Of a stretch of DNA of 64,000 bases, positions 1 through 10,084 are shown piece by piece. Every line of letters starts with the position of its first letter. The first letter of the stretch is position 1. A model generated the notes under the pieces. That model saw only the letters and a program-made list of their open reading frames with translations, searched no databases and had not been told where the DNA came from. The translations under genes and the position numbers were made by a program. Origin of the DNA: Psychroserpens sp. SPM9 (GTDB lineage: Bacteria > Bacteroidota > Bacteroidia > Flavobacteriales > Flavobacteriaceae); contig NZ_JANZNR010000003.1 in the NCBI RefSeq assembly GCF_025153525.1, forward strand, positions 520,528 to 584,527, in the 5' to 3' direction.

Positions 1-1223
1 TCATTAACACGTGTCATTTTCATATCAGACACAATGAGTCCCAAATCGGTATAAATATCTAAATCGGCATCTATAGTTGTGTTCGTAATTAAGGAGGTTC
101 CTGTAATTCGGAAATCACCTAATTTCGAAAACACCGACGGAATAGATGCTCCTAAAATATTGGGTAATAAGGCTCTTAAATCGTAGTAATTGGAAGCTAA
201 ATTATCGAAGCGCCCATTCATTGAAAAGTCCCCTTCTTCAGAACTAAACAGGTTTTTGAAAACAATATCACCATATATTTTACTTCGTCCACTCGCATTG
301 AGTTTAAGGTTTTGCGCTTTTAAGTCGTTGAGAGTTCCTGAAAGATTTACATCGAGTTTTGCTTTTTGATTGACGCCAAATTCATTGTAAAAGGTATTGA
401 GGTCATTCAAATAAATTTCTGAATCTTTAAAATTAGCCGAAACCAATACTTTGTCTTCAAAATCTTTAAAATCTTCACGATTGTAATCAAACCGTATGTT
501 TCCGTCAAGGTGTGAATTTTCGGTTTTAATACTTAAATTATTAAAACTCATATGGTCTAAGGTGTACTCAAAATCGGTAACCATATTTTTTACATAAGCA
601 CCTCGACTGTCTTTAAATGTAAGTGTGTTAATACGTGCGTTAACATCGCTGGCAGCAATAACAAAATTTGTTGCATTGATATTTAAATCATAAAATTCTA
701 AGACTTTATGAGTCTCTCTGTTTTCGTCAATAAGTCTGAAAGTTCCGTCATAAATTGACACATCGCTTGAGGATAATAAAAAATCACTTTTTTCTTTACG
801 CGGATTATCTTCATCAAATTTTTCAACAAAAATATCGAGGTTTGTATCGGTTGCGCCTTTATAGGTTTTTACATTGAATGTTAAATCCATAACATCGATA
901 TCTCCAAAATTAAGCTTCCCATTATAAAGATTACTGAAGCTTAGAATAGACGTATTGAGTTCTCCAATAGCGATTAAGGTGTCTTTCTTGTAGTCTTTAA
1001 TAAAAATTTCTTTGAGCTCTACGTCCCCATTAAATTGGAGTCCGACCTTCCCAATATTAATATTAGTACCAAAGTCTTCGTTGATACGATCTGTAGCATA
1101 TCTCCCTAAACTGGTTTGCACAGCAGGAATAGAAAGTACCAACACCAAAATGATGAACAATAGCAAAATAATTGCTAAAATTTTAGATACTATTTTCAGG
1201 AATTTTTTGATACGCTTTGAAAG
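1..1223 (-). CDS. tamB: TamB-like translocation/assembly module protein, N-terminal part (C-terminus outside window)
   Basis: The minus strand is open from 1223 to the left edge, giving about 407 residues of a much larger protein. Reading from the start: a basic stretch (SKRIKKFLK), one hydrophobic helix (roughly residues 12-35), then IPAVQTSLGRYATDRINEDFG and a long beta-rich region with terms such as FGDIDVMDLTF and LDGNIRFDY. This is the pattern of TamB/AsmA-like periplasm-spanning proteins, which have an N-terminal inner-membrane anchor and a beta-groove thought to carry lipid or outer-membrane protein precursors. It is divergent from tsaD. No ATG, GTG or TTG lies between the in-frame stop (1224-1226) and the membrane helix; CTG at 1199-1197 is one possible start, so the start is uncertain. 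The C-terminal DUF490-type domain is not in the window. Confidence 0.8.
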
Positions 1224-1272
1224 TTATAACTTTGACCTCAAAATTAACAATTATTGTGCCTAATTTGTATTA

Positions 1273-2295
1273 ATGACCTCACAAAATATATATATTCTTG
1301 CTATTGAGTCTTCCTGTGATGATACAGCTGCTGCTGTAATGCATAACGGTAAAATATTAAGTAACATTATAGCCAGTCAAAAAATTCATGAAGACTATGG
1401 TGGCGTTGTGCCAGAACTAGCATCTAGAGCGCATCAGCAAAATATAGTTCCAGTGGTTGATCAAGCGCTTAAAAAAGCGGGCGTTAAGAAGTCGCAGTTA
1501 AGTGCTATTGCATTTACGCGTGGCCCAGGTTTAATGGGATCTTTATTAGTAGGAACCTCTTTTGCAAAATCCTTGGCTTACGGTTTGAATATTCCATTAA
1601 TTGATGTTAATCATATGCAAGCTCATATTTTAGCACATTTTATTGACGAAGCCGATTTTAAAAAGCCGTCTTTCCCGTTTTTGGCAATGACAATTTCTGG
1701 TGGTCACACTCAAATTGTTAAGGTGACTTCCTATTTTGAAATGGAAGTTATTGGCGAAACTATCGATGATGCTGTAGGCGAAGCATTTGATAAAAGCGGA
1801 AAACTCTTAGGTTTAGGTTATCCTGCAGGTCCCGAAATTGATAAACGTGCTAAATTGGGAAATCCCAAAGCCTTTGCTTTTACAAAACCGAAAGTTGACG
1901 GATTGAATTTTAGCTTTTCAGGATTAAAAACTGCCATTTTATATTTTGTTCAGAAGCAGGTAAAACTCAACCCGAATTTTATTGAAGAGCACTTGAATGA
2001 TATTTGTGCTTCAATTCAGTATACCATTATTGGCATTTTAATTGACAAACTTAAATTAGCGTCTAAAGACACAGGTATCAAGCACATTGCGATTGGTGGA
2101 GGTGTTTCGGCTAATTCTGGAATCCGTCAAGCTTTAAAAGATGGTGAGCATAAGTTTGGCTGGACGACGTATATTCCAAAGTTTGAATACACGACCGATA
2201 ATGCGGCCATGATTGCTATTGTTGGCTATCTCAAATTTTTAGAAGGAGATTATGCGGACCAAAGTGTGATGGCTTCGGCACGATTGAAAATATAA
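1273..2295 (+). CDS. tsaD: tRNA N6-adenosine threonylcarbamoyltransferase TsaD
   Basis: Universal Kae1/TsaD enzyme that transfers the threonylcarbamoyl group from threonylcarbamoyl-AMP to A37 of tRNAs reading ANN codons, together with TsaB and TsaE. The 340-residue length is typical. Visible motifs are the N-terminal ESSCDDTAAAV phosphate-binding stretch, the metal-binding HMQAHILAH, TISGGHTQI, GEAFDKSGKLLGLGYPAGP, and the C-terminal GGGVSANSGIR with a later D (TTDNAAM) completing the ASKHA-fold site. The ATG at 1273 places the conserved start correctly. Its partner gene tsaE lies elsewhere in the window at 29156. Divergent from the tamB-like gene with only about 50 bp between the reading frames. 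Confidence 0.97.
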   Translation: MTSQNIYILAIESSCDDTAAAVMHNGKILSNIIASQKIHEDYGGVVPELASRAHQQNIVPVVDQALKKAGVKKSQLSAIAFTRGPGLMGSLLVGTSFAKSLAYGLNIPLIDVNHMQAHILAHFIDEADFKKPSFPFLAMTISGGHTQIVKVTSYFEMEVIGETIDDAVGEAFDKSGKLLGLGYPAGPEIDKRAKLGNPKAFAFTKPKVDGLNFSFSGLKTAILYFVQKQVKLNPNFIEEHLNDICASIQYTIIGILIDKLKLASKDTGIKHIAIGGGVSANSGIRQALKDGEHKFGWTTYIPKFEYTTDNAAMIAIVGYLKFLEGDYADQSVMASARLKI

Positions 2296-2359
2296 AAAAG
2301 TAATGAGTAATTAGTGTTCAGTATTACAGCACTTACTATGTTGCGCTTTTTTTAAGAGT

Positions 2360-3142
2360 TTATTCAAATTCCACCGAATTCAAAATCAATCCTGATGCAG
2401 GTGCAATAAAATCCATCACCTCGGTACTTTCAAACTGGAGTGAATCTTTGATATAATTTAAGTCTACTTCACCTCTACCTAATTTGATGAGTGTTCCCAT
2501 CATTAAACGAATCTGGTTGCGTCCAAAACCTTTTCCTTTGACAATGAGTGTGTAGGTGTTTTCTGGAAAGAAATTAGCTGTAAACAATTGGTTTTTAGTA
2601 AGTGTGCAGCTATCAACGGTTCTTTCGTATAAGCCATTATCTGTGGCTCTAAAACAATAAGGTTTAAAATTATGTGTGCCTTCAAATAATTGCGCACCTT
2701 GAATCATGAGATCGATATCCAAATCGTCAAGAATGGTTGTCATTATTGGCGCACAAAACGGATGACATTTTTGTCCGTAGGCAAATAAATACACATACTC
2801 TTTAATTTTTGAATGCTGAATAATATTAAATTCGGCATCTACTTCTTCAATAGCTAAGGCTCTTAAATCTTGAGGAAGGTTATGATTAAACAATTCTAAA
2901 AAAGCGATTTCATCTTCTATTTTTTCATAGATAAATAATTCGAAAGCGGTTTCATTGGCAGACACCATAGCATCTGTGCGACCAGAACCTAAGGTTTTAA
3001 ATTTTTTTCCGTCGAGAATAAAATTTAGAGTTCTGTCAATCATTAAATGAATGGTTTTCAGTTTGGGTTGTTTTTGCCAACCATGAAAACGATACCCTAA
3101 ATATTGAATTTTTATTAAGTAATAATAGCGTTTGTTAAACAT
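2360..3142 (-). CDS. TruA-type tRNA pseudouridine synthase (variant active-site motif)
   Basis: 260 residues with the TruA fold signature: YLGYRFHGWQKQP near the N-terminus, the catalytic-aspartate motif GSGRTDAMVSA (residues about 52-62), KEYVYLF (the K-x-Y-x-Y block), and GFGRNQIRLMMGTLIKLG. The family isomerises uridines 38-40 in the tRNA anticodon arm. The catalytic Asp after GRT is kept, but the usual G-V-H-A that follows in TruA is M-V-S-A here. This may therefore be a TruA paralogue with a shifted target rather than the housekeeping TruA, so no symbol is given. Convergent with tsaD. ATG start. Confidence 0.8.
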   Translation of the reverse strand: MFNKRYYYLIKIQYLGYRFHGWQKQPKLKTIHLMIDRTLNFILDGKKFKTLGSGRTDAMVSANETAFELFIYEKIEDEIAFLELFNHNLPQDLRALAIEEVDAEFNIIQHSKIKEYVYLFAYGQKCHPFCAPIMTTILDDLDIDLMIQGAQLFEGTHNFKPYCFRATDNGLYERTVDSCTLTKNQLFTANFFPENTYTLIVKGKGFGRNQIRLMMGTLIKLGRGEVDLNYIKDSLQFESTEVMDFIAPASGLILNSVEFE

Positions 3143-3222
3143 AAAAGCAAGAACGCTATTTTATGAGTTTTTACAAAATTTTTGGAAGTATACTTCTTTG
3201 TAGTCTGATAATAGAGCAAATA

Positions 3223-3261
3223 AAATAAGCCGCCATAATTAAAGATCACGACGGCTTATTT
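3223..3261 (-). terminator. Intrinsic terminator-like hairpin downstream of the T9SS protein gene
   Basis: A 10-bp perfect inverted repeat (AAATAAGCCG at 3223-3232 and CGGCTTATTT at 3252-3261) with a 19-nt loop. Read on the minus strand it lies about 20 nt after the stop at 3282 and is followed by a T-rich run. The loop is longer than usual, so the call is moderate. Confidence 0.6.
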
Positions 3262-3281
3262 AGATTGTGGTTTGTTAAGTA

Positions 3282-5021
3282 TTATTGTATGATTAATTTT
3301 TGCATTCGTTTTTCATTTGCAGTGTTGTTTATTTCCAGCATGTAAATACCAGAACTAAACGGACTCGTATTAATTGTATTTTGAGTGGTGGCAGCATTTA
3401 AAGTGTTTGTAAATAGCAAACGACCATTCACATCATATAATTTTGCTACTGTTCCATTTTGTAATTCACCAGACACTATAATTGTTTTATCTTTTGTGTT
3501 GCTGTATATGCTTAGTGTCTCTAAGTTAGATTTGTTAGCGTTTAGCACATCTGAAGCAAACCGAAGAAAAAAGCGACCTGTTCCAGATAAATCAGTGTTT
3601 GGCGTGTAAACAAAATCATTAGTGGTTAACAAGGTAAGTGAATTGTTAACAGTGTCTTCTAAATAAATATCGATAGTATCAGGCATGTCTGTTTCTACAA
3701 TACTGATTGTGATTTCCTGTCCTTGAGTTGCATTAATACCTAAAGGAACAGAAACATCATACATGGCATCAGGATTTAGTGACTGAATAGCAAAAGCGGT
3801 TCCTGTGTTATTTTCCACTAAATGTGAATAAATTGAAAACGCTGAAGGTCCGCCGTAAACCGCTGCATCATAACCTGGATCAAACCCTTCAGAAGCATTA
3901 CTATTAAAATAAAAGTCGGTACTATAATTCGCATTGCTAGAATTTAAACTTAGTTTTATATGTCCGTGATGTGCCGATGTTGCATTTCGTCCTAAAATAA
4001 AATCATCAGATGTACCAGAACAACGCATCGATGTGGTAAAATCTATAAATCCGCCTCCAGATTTAGCTTTTACGAAGAAAGCCTGACCAGGCGCAATCAA
4101 TTCTGTGATCGCTGGCGAATCAATTGTAGCTTGATTCCAAACAGTCCATCCATCTGAAGCATCACCATCATAACCATAAATAGCCTGATAAGAAGCATTA
4201 TCAAATTGTGATTTGTTTAAATCAAAAAAAGCATTGAAGTCAAGGTATGACGGATAAGGGTTTCCAATTAAATTCCAGGCGTCACCAGCAGCAGCATCAG
4301 AAATTGGGATATCTAACACATCATCGGTTCTAATGGTTCCTGAAAACGTTAAAGTACTTCCACTATTGGTCGCCACTCTGTATCCAATACCAGATTCAAT
4401 TGCTGTTAATGCATTCGTAAGGATATTGTAATTTTGATAAGCTCCAGCGACTGTATTATAAGGAGCAAAAGCCCTTATGAAGCCCGAAGCTGCTAATTCA
4501 CCAGTATTGAGTAACGCGAAAGCTTCAAATAACTGGTTAGAAACAGGTGATGAAATCAAGTCATTCGTTCCAATTTGAGAAGCAAATCTGTGGTAATTTA
4601 CCTCGCCTATAATTATGCCATCAGCAATTAAGCTTGAGAACATTTGAGATGTAGAATTTAAATCGACAACAGCAGATGTTAGGGTTGCTCCTGCGTCAAT
4701 GGTTACTGCAGCTCCAGGGTTAATGACTAAGTTATCACAAACTGTATTAGTGGAAATATTTACAGTTCCTGATTCTATAACAATTGCATCAATTGAAGTG
4801 GCAATTCCTATTGGGTTGCTAGGAAACCAACCATCATCAAAGGTGTAAGTAATTGGCAATAGTCGATTTAAGTTGGCTTCTTCATTAGCGGAATTTTGAA
4901 GTTTACTCTCATGGACTATGTCCTGGTTTTGGATATAAAATCCGGGTTTTTCTTGTGCATCTGAATATTTAATTAAGCACAAAAAAAATGATAAAACTAA
5001 AGTAGGTGTAAAGTTTTTCAT
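3282..5021 (-). CDS. Secreted protein with T9SS type A C-terminal sorting domain
   Basis: 579 residues. An N-terminal signal peptide (about residues 1-22, MKNFTPTLVLSFFLC then SDAQ) is followed by a stretch whose VVINPGAAVTIDAGATL pattern resembles a short beta-solenoid. The middle region (residues about 140-480) has no catalytic motif I recognise and includes WNLIGNPYPSYLDFNAF, often seen in flavobacterial secreted proteins. The last 80 residues (LSIYSNTKDKTIIVSG, KLYDVNGRLL, SGIYMLEI, KRMQKLIIQ) are a classic T9SS type A sorting domain, so export to the cell surface or medium through the Por system is likely. It stands alone between truA and the his operon. Paired ATTCG-type boxes lie 84-137 nt upstream. 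Function unknown. Confidence 0.88.
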   Translation of the reverse strand: MKNFTPTLVLSFFLCLIKYSDAQEKPGFYIQNQDIVHESKLQNSANEEANLNRLLPITYTFDDGWFPSNPIGIATSIDAIVIESGTVNISTNTVCDNLVINPGAAVTIDAGATLTSAVVDLNSTSQMFSSLIADGIIIGEVNYHRFASQIGTNDLISSPVSNQLFEAFALLNTGELAASGFIRAFAPYNTVAGAYQNYNILTNALTAIESGIGYRVATNSGSTLTFSGTIRTDDVLDIPISDAAAGDAWNLIGNPYPSYLDFNAFFDLNKSQFDNASYQAIYGYDGDASDGWTVWNQATIDSPAITELIAPGQAFFVKAKSGGGFIDFTTSMRCSGTSDDFILGRNATSAHHGHIKLSLNSSNANYSTDFYFNSNASEGFDPGYDAAVYGGPSAFSIYSHLVENNTGTAFAIQSLNPDAMYDVSVPLGINATQGQEITISIVETDMPDTIDIYLEDTVNNSLTLLTTNDFVYTPNTDLSGTGRFFLRFASDVLNANKSNLETLSIYSNTKDKTIIVSGELQNGTVAKLYDVNGRLLFTNTLNAATTQNTINTSPFSSGIYMLEINNTANEKRMQKLIIQ

Positions 5022-5104
5022 AAGATTTGGGTGAAAATTTAGTTAAACAATTTTTGTCAGAACAAACTTAAAAAATCACCAAAAAAAACCGTTGAAATCA
5101 AAAA

Positions 5105-5158
5105 TTATTCGATTAAAAAAAACATTAATCGATAATATGCGAAAATATTCGACAAAAT
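5105..5158 (-). promoter_or_regulatory. Paired ATTCG boxes upstream of the T9SS cargo gene
   Basis: The plus strand reads TTATTCGATTAAA at 5105-5117 and AATATTCGACAAAAT at 5144-5158. The first is identical over 13 bases to 38886-38898, and the second matches 38945-38959 at 13 of 15 positions. That other pair lies upstream of the only other T9SS cargo gene in the window, in the same orientation and at a similar distance from the start. A regulatory role is inferred; no protein is known to bind it. Confidence 0.4.
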
Positions 5159-5164
5159 ACACTT

Positions 5165-5764
5165 TTACTTGACAGCTCTCTGCTCCAAAATTTTTATTAT
5201 GTCATTAATTTCAAAGCCTTTAGCTTGTAGTAAAATTAAATAATGAAATAACAAATCGGCACTTTCATTTAAAAATAAATCATCATTAGAATCTTTAGCT
5301 TCAATAACAACTTCCACTGCCTCCTCGCCTACTTTTTGAGCAATTTTATTAATGCCTTTTGCAAATAAAGATGCGACATAAGATGTGTCTTCAGCAGCAT
5401 TATTTTTTCTATCAGCAATAATAGTTTCTAATGTTGTTAAAAAACCATAATCTCGAATATTATCTTCATTCCAGCAGGTATCAGATCCTTTGTGACATGT
5501 TGGTCCTTCAGGCGTTACTTTAATTAAAAGTGTGTCACTATCACAATCTAGTTTTATACTCACCAACTTAAGCACATGTCCGCTCTCTTCACCTTTAGTC
5601 CATAAGCGTTGTTTTGTTCTGCTAAAAAATGTCACCAGTTGCGTTTCTAATGTTTTATTTAGCGCCTCTTGATTCATATAACCCAACATCAATACCTTGT
5701 GTGTCGTTTCATCTTGAATAATTGCAGGAACAAGTCCGTTATTTTTAGTATAATCTATATTCAT
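5165..5764 (-). CDS. hisIE: Bifunctional phosphoribosyl-AMP cyclohydrolase / phosphoribosyl-ATP pyrophosphatase
   Basis: 199 residues; carries out steps 2 and 3 of histidine synthesis. The N-terminal HisI domain (about residues 1-105) has MLGYMNQEAL, FFSRTKQRLWTKGEESGH and the metal-binding DCDSDTLL and GPTCHKGSDTCW. The C-terminal HisE domain (about 110-199) has KVGEEAVEVVIEA, the helical acidic motif that binds Mg-nucleotide. Both domains are complete. It is the last gene of the his operon, 49 bp after hisF, the widest internal gap in the operon. Confidence 0.97.
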   Translation of the reverse strand: MNIDYTKNNGLVPAIIQDETTHKVLMLGYMNQEALNKTLETQLVTFFSRTKQRLWTKGEESGHVLKLVSIKLDCDSDTLLIKVTPEGPTCHKGSDTCWNEDNIRDYGFLTTLETIIADRKNNAAEDTSYVASLFAKGINKIAQKVGEEAVEVVIEAKDSNDDLFLNESADLLFHYLILLQAKGFEINDIIKILEQRAVK

Positions 5765-5813
5765 AGGATCTATTTTGATTATTACTACTGAAATGTCTTC
5801 AGTAAAAATCGAC

Positions 5814-6569
5814 TTAAAGCCGTATTTCTATATGCTGTTTTTTTAATTCTTTTTTTAAATCTATAATATCGATTTCACCAAAGTGAAAAACACTGGCCGC
5901 CAAAGCAGCATCAGCTTTTCCAATTTTAAACGTGTCGATAAAATGCTGTATAGTTCCTGCGCCACCGGAAGCAATTATTGGAATATTAACCGTTTCAGCC
6001 AGTTTTGCTAATGCTTCATTTGCGAAGCCTGATTTAGTTCCGTCGTTATTCATTGACGTAAATAAAATCTCTCCAGCACCTCTGCTTTCAACTTCTTTAG
6101 CCCAGTCAAATAAATAATGCTTCGTCGGAATTGTGCCACCAGCCAAATGCACCATCCACTCGTTATCAATTTGTTTGGCGTCGATAGCGACAACCACACA
6201 TTGGCTTCCAAATTTATCGGCCAATTCATTGATAAGCTCTGGTCTTTTAATAGCGCTCGAATTGATTGAAACTTTATCGGCACCACAATGGAGTAAGTCG
6301 TCTACATCTTTAATTGAAGAAATGCCACCACCAACTGTAAATGGAATATTGACCTGTTCTGCCACTTTAAGTACCATGTCATGCATGGTTTTTCGACCTT
6401 CTAGTGTTGCCGAAATATCTAAAAACACCAATTCGTCTGCACCAAGTCTGGCATACTGTTTGGCTAATTCTACTGGATCACCAGCATCGCGTAAGTTTAC
6501 AAAATTGACACCTTTTACAGTTCTGCCATTTTTGATGTCTAAACACGGAATAATACGTTTTGTAAGCAT
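5814..6569 (-). CDS. hisF: Imidazole glycerol phosphate synthase cyclase subunit HisF
   Basis: 251-residue TIM barrel that uses ammonia from HisH to convert PRFAR to imidazole glycerol phosphate and AICAR. The N-terminal [15 protein letters not shown] carries the first catalytic Asp, and VVVAIDAKQ (about residue 130) carries the second. Phosphate loops VGGGISS and IASGGAGT are intact. It starts 3 nt after the hisA stop, so the two are probably translationally coupled. Normal length. Confidence 0.97.
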   Translation of the reverse strand: MLTKRIIPCLDIKNGRTVKGVNFVNLRDAGDPVELAKQYARLGADELVFLDISATLEGRKTMHDMVLKVAEQVNIPFTVGGGISSIKDVDDLLHCGADKVSINSSAIKRPELINELADKFGSQCVVVAIDAKQIDNEWMVHLAGGTIPTKHYLFDWAKEVESRGAGEILFTSMNNDGTKSGFANEALAKLAETVNIPIIASGGAGTIQHFIDTFKIGKADAALAASVFHFGEIDIIDLKKELKKQHIEIRL

Positions 6570-6572
6570 AGC

Positions 6573-7289
6573 CTATGAATAAGTTTCTAAATCTCTCAAA
6601 CTTATGTGACCTTCATAAAGTGCTTTGCCAATAATAGCAGCTTCACAGCCTAAATCTTCTAGAACATTAAGGTCATTTATAGAAGTTACGCCTCCAGAGG
6701 CAATTAGTTTAATATGTTTGGTCTCGCTTAAAATTCGTTTATACAAATCGAATGAAGGACCTTCGAGCATGCCATCTTTAGCTATATCGGTACAAATAAC
6801 ATAATTAACGCCTTTTAATTCATAAGATTTTATAAAGGGAATGATGTTTATGTTACTAGCTTCTTGCCAGCCACTTACTGCTATTTTTTCATCATTACAA
6901 TCTGCTCCAAGGATAATTTTTGTGCCGCCATATTTTGAAATCCAACCTTCAAAAACGTTCGGATTTTTAACAGCAATACTTCCACCTGTAATTTGTTTTG
7001 CTCCAGAATTGAAGGCGATATGTAAATCTTCATCAGATTTTAAGCCGCCGCCAAAATCAATTTTAAGGTTTGTTTTAGATGTGATTTGCTCTAAAACTTT
7101 ATAATTGACAATGTGTTGTGCTTTAGCTCCATCTAAATCCACTAGGTGCAAATATTGTATTCCTGCGCCTTCAAATTCTTTGGCAACTTCTATCGGATTT
7201 TCATTATATATGGTTTTGGTATTGTAGTCCCCTTGTGTGAGACGTACACATTTACCATCTATAATATCTATTGCGGGTATAATTCTCAT
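6573..7289 (-). CDS. hisA: ProFAR isomerase HisA
   Basis: 238-residue TIM barrel that isomerises ProFAR to [27 protein letters not shown] carries the catalytic Asp at position 8, and [13 protein letters not shown] (about residue 130) the second catalytic Asp. Phosphate-binding DFGGGL and ASGGVTS loops are present. The start overlaps the hisH stop by 4 nt, a sign of translational coupling. Confidence 0.97.
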   Translation of the reverse strand: MRIIPAIDIIDGKCVRLTQGDYNTKTIYNENPIEVAKEFEGAGIQYLHLVDLDGAKAQHIVNYKVLEQITSKTNLKIDFGGGLKSDEDLHIAFNSGAKQITGGSIAVKNPNVFEGWISKYGGTKIILGADCNDEKIAVSGWQEASNINIIPFIKSYELKGVNYVICTDIAKDGMLEGPSFDLYKRILSETKHIKLIASGGVTSINDLNVLEDLGCEAAIIGKALYEGHISLRDLETYS

Positions 7290-7873
7290 AAATTTAAAAA
7301 GTTTTTTAATAGTCGTTCTCCTGCTAAACTGCTTTTCTCTGGATGAAATTGAACGCCATAAAAGTTATCACTTTTCAAGGCTGTGGAGTATTCAGATTCA
7401 TAATGAGATGTGGCAATGGTTTCTTGACATATTTCAGCATAATAACTATGTACAAGATACATGAACTCTGCGTCATTAATGTTATGAAATAAATTTGATT
7501 TTAAATTGTGAATGGTATTCCATCCCATTTGCGGTACTTTAACGGCTTTAGAAAATCGTTTCACTTCCACATCAAAAATACCAAGTCCGTTTGTTTGACC
7601 TTCATCGCTATGGTTGCACATTAATTGCATCCCTAAACAGATGCCTAAAACGGGCTGTGTTAACTTTGGAATCAACCTGTCTAAACCGCTTTGTTTAAGC
7701 ATATGCATTGCAGAACTCGCCTCACCAACACCAGGAAAGATAACTTTATCAGCGGCTTCTATCGCTTCCGGATCCTTCGAAAGTTGAGCATCAACACCTA
7801 ATCGTTTAAAAGCAAACTGGATACTTTTAATATTTCCGGCACCATAATTTATAATAACTGTTTTCATTGACAA
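7286..7873 (-). CDS. hisH: Imidazole glycerol phosphate synthase glutamine amidotransferase subunit HisH
   Basis: 195-residue class I glutamine amidotransferase that feeds ammonia to HisF. Visible are NYGAGNIKS, the nucleophile elbow [10 protein letters not shown] (Cys about residue 79) and the His/Glu pair in [11 protein letters not shown]. All three triad residues are present. It lies 3 nt downstream of hisB and overlaps hisA by 4 nt. The second residue pair could also serve as a start (MSMKTV), with MKTV equally likely. Confidence 0.97.
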   Translation of the reverse strand: MSMKTVIINYGAGNIKSIQFAFKRLGVDAQLSKDPEAIEAADKVIFPGVGEASSAMHMLKQSGLDRLIPKLTQPVLGICLGMQLMCNHSDEGQTNGLGIFDVEVKRFSKAVKVPQMGWNTIHNLKSNLFHNINDAEFMYLVHSYYAEICQETIATSHYESEYSTALKSDNFYGVQFHPEKSSLAGERLLKNFLNL

Positions 7874-7876
7874 TAT

Positions 7877-9010
7877 TTAGAGTACGCCTTTAGTACTAGG
7901 CAAAATCATTTTTTCCACATCGCGTTTAACGGCCATTTTTATAGCCTTTGCAAAAGCTTTAAATATAGCTTCAATTTTGTGATGCTCATTGGTGCCTTCA
8001 GCTTTAATATTGAGATTGCATTTGGCACCATCGGTAAAGGATTTAAAAAAGTGATAAAACATTTCAGTGGGCATTTTACCAATCATTTCACGTTTAAATT
8101 CAGCATCCCAAACCAACCAGTTTCGTCCACCAAAATCTATGGCAACCTGTGCAAAACAATCATCCATAGGCAATGCGAATCCGTAGCGTTCAATTCCTAA
8201 TTTATTACCCAATGTTGTAGCGAATACTTCACCAAGCGCAATAGCAGTATCTTCGATGGTGTGGTGTTCGTCAACATCTAAGTCACCATCTACTTTAATC
8301 GCCAAATCTAGTTGTCCGTGACGCGCAATTTGGTCTAACATATGATCAAAAAAGGCAATTCCGGTATCTATATTACTTTGACCTTTGCCATCTAGATTTA
8401 CATCAATTTTAATTTTTGTTTCATTGGTATTTCGCTCAATACTTCCTGTTCTAGCATCCGTTTTTAAGAAGCTATAAATCACTTCCCAATCGTTACTTTC
8501 TAGCGCGATAAATTTATCAAGAGTTTCACGCTTTACGGTGATTTCATCAGTCCCTAAATTGGTATTATCATTGATAAAAATTCCTTTAGAACCAAGATTT
8601 TTAGCAAGTTCAATATCAGTTAATCGATCACCAATAACAAATGAATTTTCTAAATCGTATGCCGAAGAAAAATACTTGGTTAACAAGCCCGTATTTGGTT
8701 TGCGTGTTGGTGCATTATCTTTTGCAAATGTTCGGTCAATAAATTGTTCTTCAAAACTAATACCTTCGGCTTCAAAGGTTTTGATAATAAAATTGTGCAC
8801 TGGCCAGAAGGTGTTCTCTGGATAAACCGAAGTTCCTAAACCATCCTGATTGGTAATCATAACGATTTCAAAATCCAGTTCTTTAGCAATTTTGCTTAAA
8901 TACTGAAAGACTTTTGGGTAGAATTCCAGTTTTTCAAATGCATCAATTTGCTCATCTGCTGGCTCTTTAATGAGTGTGCCGTCTCTATCTATAAATAATA
9001 CTCGTTTCAT
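7877..9010 (-). CDS. hisB: Bifunctional histidinol-phosphatase / imidazoleglycerol-phosphate dehydratase HisB
   Basis: 377-residue fusion. The N-terminal HAD phosphatase (about 1-165) begins with FIDRDGTLI, the nucleophile motif, followed by MITNQDG and a later [10 protein letters not shown]. The C-terminal dehydratase domain (about 180-377) has [30 protein letters not shown] and a second metal site in [16 protein letters not shown]. Together they provide steps 6 and 8 of histidine synthesis. The fused arrangement is known from enterobacteria and is common in Bacteroidota. Two nt separate it from hisC. Confidence 0.97.
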   Translation of the reverse strand: MKRVLFIDRDGTLIKEPADEQIDAFEKLEFYPKVFQYLSKIAKELDFEIVMITNQDGLGTSVYPENTFWPVHNFIIKTFEAEGISFEEQFIDRTFAKDNAPTRKPNTGLLTKYFSSAYDLENSFVIGDRLTDIELAKNLGSKGIFINDNTNLGTDEITVKRETLDKFIALESNDWEVIYSFLKTDARTGSIERNTNETKIKIDVNLDGKGQSNIDTGIAFFDHMLDQIARHGQLDLAIKVDGDLDVDEHHTIEDTAIALGEVFATTLGNKLGIERYGFALPMDDCFAQVAIDFGGRNWLVWDAEFKREMIGKMPTEMFYHFFKSFTDGAKCNLNIKAEGTNEHHKIEAIFKAFAKAIKMAVKRDVEKMILPSTKGVL

Positions 9011-9012
9011 GA

Positions 9013-10077
9013 TTATGATAATGATTTTAATGCTGAAATTAATTTACTGTTTTCTTCTGGTGAACCGACTGTAAAACGCAAACAATTGTTGCATAAAGGC
9101 TGGTTGGTTCTGTTGCGTATAACCAAACCTTTAGATATTAACTCATCATATCGTTTGGTGGCATCGTCAACTTTAGCTAAAATAAAGTTTGCATCAGAAG
9201 GCTGAACACTTTTAATACAAGATATATTTTGTAAGGCTTCCATCAAGACCTTTCGTTGTTCTAAAATCTTTTGAATGTCTTCGGAAAGTGTTTGTGGTTT
9301 GCTTAAAAGTTCTAGGGCTTTTTGCTGCGTAAGCGTGTTAACATTGTATGGCGGTTTTATTCGGTTTAATACTGAAATAATAGCTTCAGAAGCATAACAA
9401 ATTCCCAGTCGGATTCCTGCCATTCCATAAGCTTTGGATAAAGTTTGTATAACAATTAAATTTGAAAATTCATCCAGTCTACGAATCCAACTTTCCTGAT
9501 TTGAAAAGTCAATATAAGCTTCGTCTATAACCACAATACCATTAAAATTGGTCACTAATTTTTCGATGGTTTTAGCCTTAAAACTATTTGACGTCGGATT
9601 ATTTGGCGAGCATAAAAACAAAATTTTAGTTGCTGTTGTAGCAGCCTTCAGAATCACATCAACTCTAGGTTCGAAATTCGCATCCAATTCAATTTTTTGA
9701 ACAGCAATTGCATTTAGACTTGCTAACACCTCATACATGCCATAGGTTGGTGGCAAAGTGATAACCGAATCTTGGTTAGGTTCACAAAATGCTCTAAAGA
9801 TTAAATCCAAAACTTCGTCACTTCCGTTTCCTAAAAGTAGTTGTTCTTCAGCAACCCTTTTTAAAGTGCTTAAACGTGACTTTAGTTGTTTTTGTTGCGG
9901 ATCAGGATAGCGATTTACACCATTGTCAAACGGATTCTCATTGGCATCTAAAAACACCATACCCTCTTCATTCTCTTTAAACTCATCTCGAGCCGAAGCA
10001 TAAGGTTTTAGGGCTTTTATATTTGGTCTAATATAATCGTTTAGACTAAACTTAAACTTTAAGGTTTCGTTATTCAT
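9013..10077 (-). CDS. hisC: Histidinol-phosphate aminotransferase HisC
   Basis: 354-residue fold-type I PLP aminotransferase acting on imidazole acetol phosphate. Landmarks are [34 protein letters not shown], and the PLP lysine in [14 protein letters not shown] (about residue 218). The C-terminal NFILAKVDD and [10 protein letters not shown] close the family pattern. Located between hisD and hisB with only 7 and 2 nt gaps. Confidence 0.96.
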   Translation of the reverse strand: MNNETLKFKFSLNDYIRPNIKALKPYASARDEFKENEEGMVFLDANENPFDNGVNRYPDPQQKQLKSRLSTLKRVAEEQLLLGNGSDEVLDLIFRAFCEPNQDSVITLPPTYGMYEVLASLNAIAVQKIELDANFEPRVDVILKAATTATKILFLCSPNNPTSNSFKAKTIEKLVTNFNGIVVIDEAYIDFSNQESWIRRLDEFSNLIVIQTLSKAYGMAGIRLGICYASEAIISVLNRIKPPYNVNTLTQQKALELLSKPQTLSEDIQKILEQRKVLMEALQNISCIKSVQPSDANFILAKVDDATKRYDELISKGLVIRNRTNQPLCNNCLRFTVGSPEENSKLISALKSLS

Positions 10078-10084
10078 AACTCGA

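Noticed and set aside
3162..3227. A 21-codon frame starting MSFYKIFGS on the plus strand between truA and the T9SS gene
   Set aside because: Hydrophobic but short, overlaps the terminator hairpin, and lacks a promoter box; chance is likelier in AT-rich DNA.
6133..6582. 149-codon plus-strand frame opposite hisF
   Set aside because: Antisense to a complete, well-conserved hisF; composition follows the complementary codons and no motif is seen.
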